Assembly: GCA_937915745.1 (NCBI GenBank)
Contig: CALGGJ010000068.1
Span: 1 to 23,534 of the forward strand
DNA from: an uncultured Prevotellaceae bacterium
GTDB taxonomy: Bacteria > Bacteroidota > Bacteroidia > Bacteroidales > Bacteroidaceae
Reading direction: 5' to 3'
DNA: 23,534 nucleotides
In this document: piece by piece, positions 22,901 to 23,534 of the stretch
Layout of the letters: each line of letters opens with the position of its first letter
How positions within the stretch are numbered: the stretch's first letter is position 1
Translations under genes and position numbers: made by a program
The notes under the pieces: model-generated
Databases searched by the model: none
What the model was told of the DNA's origin: nothing
Seen by the model: the letters and a program-made list of their open reading frames with translations, nothing else

Positions 22901-23480
22901 CTACGATTGCAAACTCGAACACCTCACCAATGCCGATTCGAAAAAACGCTATAAGGAGTGGTTTGCATTCTTCCTCGACCACATACGCCAAGGCAAGGCC
23001 GTATATTACCACTGTGTATGGGGTGCCGACCGCACCGGCCTTGTGTCGGTTCTGCTCGAGGGCTTGCTCGGTCTGTCGCAGGAGCAGATGAACAAAGAAT
23101 ACGAACTCACGTCGCTCTCATTTGCAGGCCTGCGTCCAAAGAGCGGGTATGCAGACGGCGACCATCAGAAACTCATCGAGAAAATCAAGACATACGACGG
23201 TGAGACATTGCGCGACAAGTTCGATACTTACTGGACGAAGGAAGTTGGAGTGAGCATGGCCGACATCGAAGAGTTCCGCAGCATCATGCTCTTCGACCCC
23301 AATGCCACACGGTCCTCCGACGTAAACCTTGACGGTATTACCGACACACAAGATGTACTTAACGTCTATGAATTCATACAAAGGGACGGCGTGGTGGATG
23401 AATCGACCATACAAGATGTCAACCACGACGGCAAAGTAGATACACAGGATGTGCTGGCCGTCTATGGCGACATGTTCTAA
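19965..23480 (+). CDS. Secreted multidomain tyrosine-type phosphatase with dockerin-like C-terminus
   Basis: A 1171-residue exported protein. The frame is open upstream to 19740, but the ATG at 19965 begins a clear signal peptide (MKNLKFTFTVIMLVAGAALYA), so it is chosen. Order of parts: an N-terminal beta-rich region (about 22-120); a helical linker; two jelly-roll modules resembling carbohydrate-binding domains, each starting with a SNP/TNPSF motif (about 188-353 and 429-622); an unassigned beta region (about 625-800); an FN3-like domain (about 810-886); a protein-tyrosine-phosphatase domain from NIRDIGGW (897) with the P-loop HCVWGADRTG, giving C1017-x5-R1023; and two dockerin-type calcium loops, DVNLDGITDTQDVL (from 1119) and DVNHDGKVDTQDVL (from 1151), ending the protein. 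The P-loop is intact, so the phosphatase is probably active. The substrate is unknown and could be phosphoprotein, phosphoglycan or inositol phosphate. It follows the symporter gene by 196 bp. Confidence 0.88.
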   Translation: MKNLKFTFTVIMLVAGAALYAQPDGHYYLYNSAYRLFLSRDATGATADQFGLPVEIKQGTAGYSIMFLDNGRYVAQNAATVKGDQATAAYATIEASGDGYLLTFSDPLGIEGDGQVLTCKTDLHSSSFNTLWQLLTQAERDAIVAANESAQIAAIAQAAGINLTETADVKAQFENALKAYSAEDATDLVSNPTLATSQDSWTVKILAGNQNIAYKSQYPMTLYQNTAMEISQTIEVPNGIYKATIQNTYRSSKREHLALLSQNEGISICNAYFAANDNKVQAVEWSKIRTSSTLPYSRGDFDNFPANPQYTTTVWAFVTDRKLTLKYAVPAINNTQGDYDLNWFTFSNITLTRYYNPSDVDLTLFDIYNDIACQATDASSYYAVIDSMRQVVKSSPVTSDDIKDMQAEMRTAIFNLLKTQPAQSGQYDVTSFITNPSFDNGIKGWTTANGTITTTDGIAELYNQTSADRIYQKLKDMPAGDYTLKVQAFYRAGEMKQALANYERGKDIIKGYMYIGVKDSKAVSSIFADGCYMLQAQTSKSADVYAVISGRGFPHSHYIGSDRSNPIKTPAIARQAFDHGHYWNTMDAHLDADGDLTLGVRLTTGGTAQNWLAIDNFRLYYGTPSVITLTEGSPLPVNDDTTADVVLKKHFKAGEMTPLAVPCDIPASKFNAVYEIGSLNELTQTALLYPVKKVRANVPCYVVAESDIDEIEIDSTYVTAAGADQVPVLWEGGLIYPVEGTYTWNTLSVADKEYSASHFTHFEFTDPQQMDFTVNIENFRARQYLENTSYPDPETPSVIGNYFKPAPPRLDIPHNIGIPLPDGRLSANATVSFGINADLSDAQTRIIYKGADFCYIPNLIPGNTYYYRIDAGEEVLSKGRFTVEGPVRMIYAPSISNIRDIGGWTVQDGRTVRYGLIYRGGEANGLHPSVAADRITLINLGIGAEVDLRKDNNYDSGNGEVGKCAFGFSSGHYFFREGGYDCKLEHLTNADSKKRYKEWFAFFLDHIRQGKAVYYHCVWGADRTGLVSVLLEGLLGLSQEQMNKEYELTSLSFAGLRPKSGYADGDHQKLIEKIKTYDGETLRDKFDTYWTKEVGVSMADIEEFRSIMLFDPNATRSSDVNLDGITDTQDVLNVYEFIQRDGVVDESTIQDVNHDGKVDTQDVLAVYGDMF
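23319..23477 (+). other. Dockerin-like tandem EF-hand tail of the phosphatase
   Basis: Two 12-residue calcium loops of the form D-x-N-x-D-G-x-x-D-x-x-D (Asp1119 and Asp1151), each followed by a short helix (VLNVYEF and VLAVYGDM), are 32 residues apart. This is the spacing and pattern of a type I dockerin. The terminal position fits an attachment module. Confidence 0.75.
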
Positions 23481-23534
23481 AGGGAATGGAAGAGAATGGA
23501 AAGGAACGTTTTCGTTAAGCCAAATGACCAAAGG

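Noticed and set aside
22233..23012. A 259-codon frame antisense to the phosphatase gene, and similar ones at 8575-9315 and 11514-12347
   Set aside because: Each mirrors a well-supported gene on the other strand and shows no family features.
23481..23534. A terminator or further gene after the phosphatase
   Set aside because: Only a 4-bp AACG-TTTT-CGTT stem and a short GAATGGAA repeat are visible, and the window ends.

Overview
The window looks like chromosomal DNA of a gut or rumen Bacteroidales (Prevotella- or Muribaculaceae-like). The reasons are promoter boxes of the TAnnTTTG type, start codons without a clear Shine-Dalgarno sequence, and the gene families themselves: M13 protease, DUF4369/TlpA lipoprotein, GH106 and CE12 pectin enzymes, an OprO/P-type porin, and a secreted protein with a dockerin-like tail. 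No rRNA, tRNA, transposase, phage gene or CRISPR array was seen.

Layout. 2-745: 3' part of an M13 zinc metallopeptidase. 815-5505 (+): a probable operon of metA (a homoserine O-acetyltransferase by its Glu111), an RlhA-like U32 protein fused in frame to a lipoprotein/membrane module, and a thioredoxin-fold lipoprotein. 5559-9423 (-): a two-gene pectin (rhamnogalacturonan) unit, with a CE12-type acetylesterase transcribed first and a GH106 rhamnosidase second. 9424-9702: a divergent control region with promoters on both strands, a 22-bp tandem repeat and a perfect inverted repeat. 9703-16897 (+): a tightly packed operon of a GT2 glycosyltransferase, an AddA-like helicase-nuclease and an AddB-like Fe-S nuclease. 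17108-23480 (+): an outer-membrane porin, a Na+/solute symporter, and a 1171-residue secreted protein joining carbohydrate-binding-like modules, an FN3-like domain, a tyrosine-phosphatase domain and a dockerin-like EF-hand pair.

How they work together. MetA supplies methionine synthesis. The U32 protein probably modifies RNA. The acetylesterase and GH106 would act in sequence on deacetylated rhamnogalacturonan. AddA and AddB together make a double-strand-break resection enzyme. The porin, symporter and secreted phosphatase may form one uptake route, but that is inference.

The best candidates for something undescribed are: the secreted phosphatase with dockerin-like tail; the U32-lipoprotein fusion, which carries an 18-bp minisatellite; and a 28-bp tandem duplication spanning the addA stop and addB start, whose upstream copy has lost its ATG. 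Several short repeats (7-bp, 22-bp, 42-bp) suggest active repeat slippage in this genome. I did not find a convincing new defence or mobile system.
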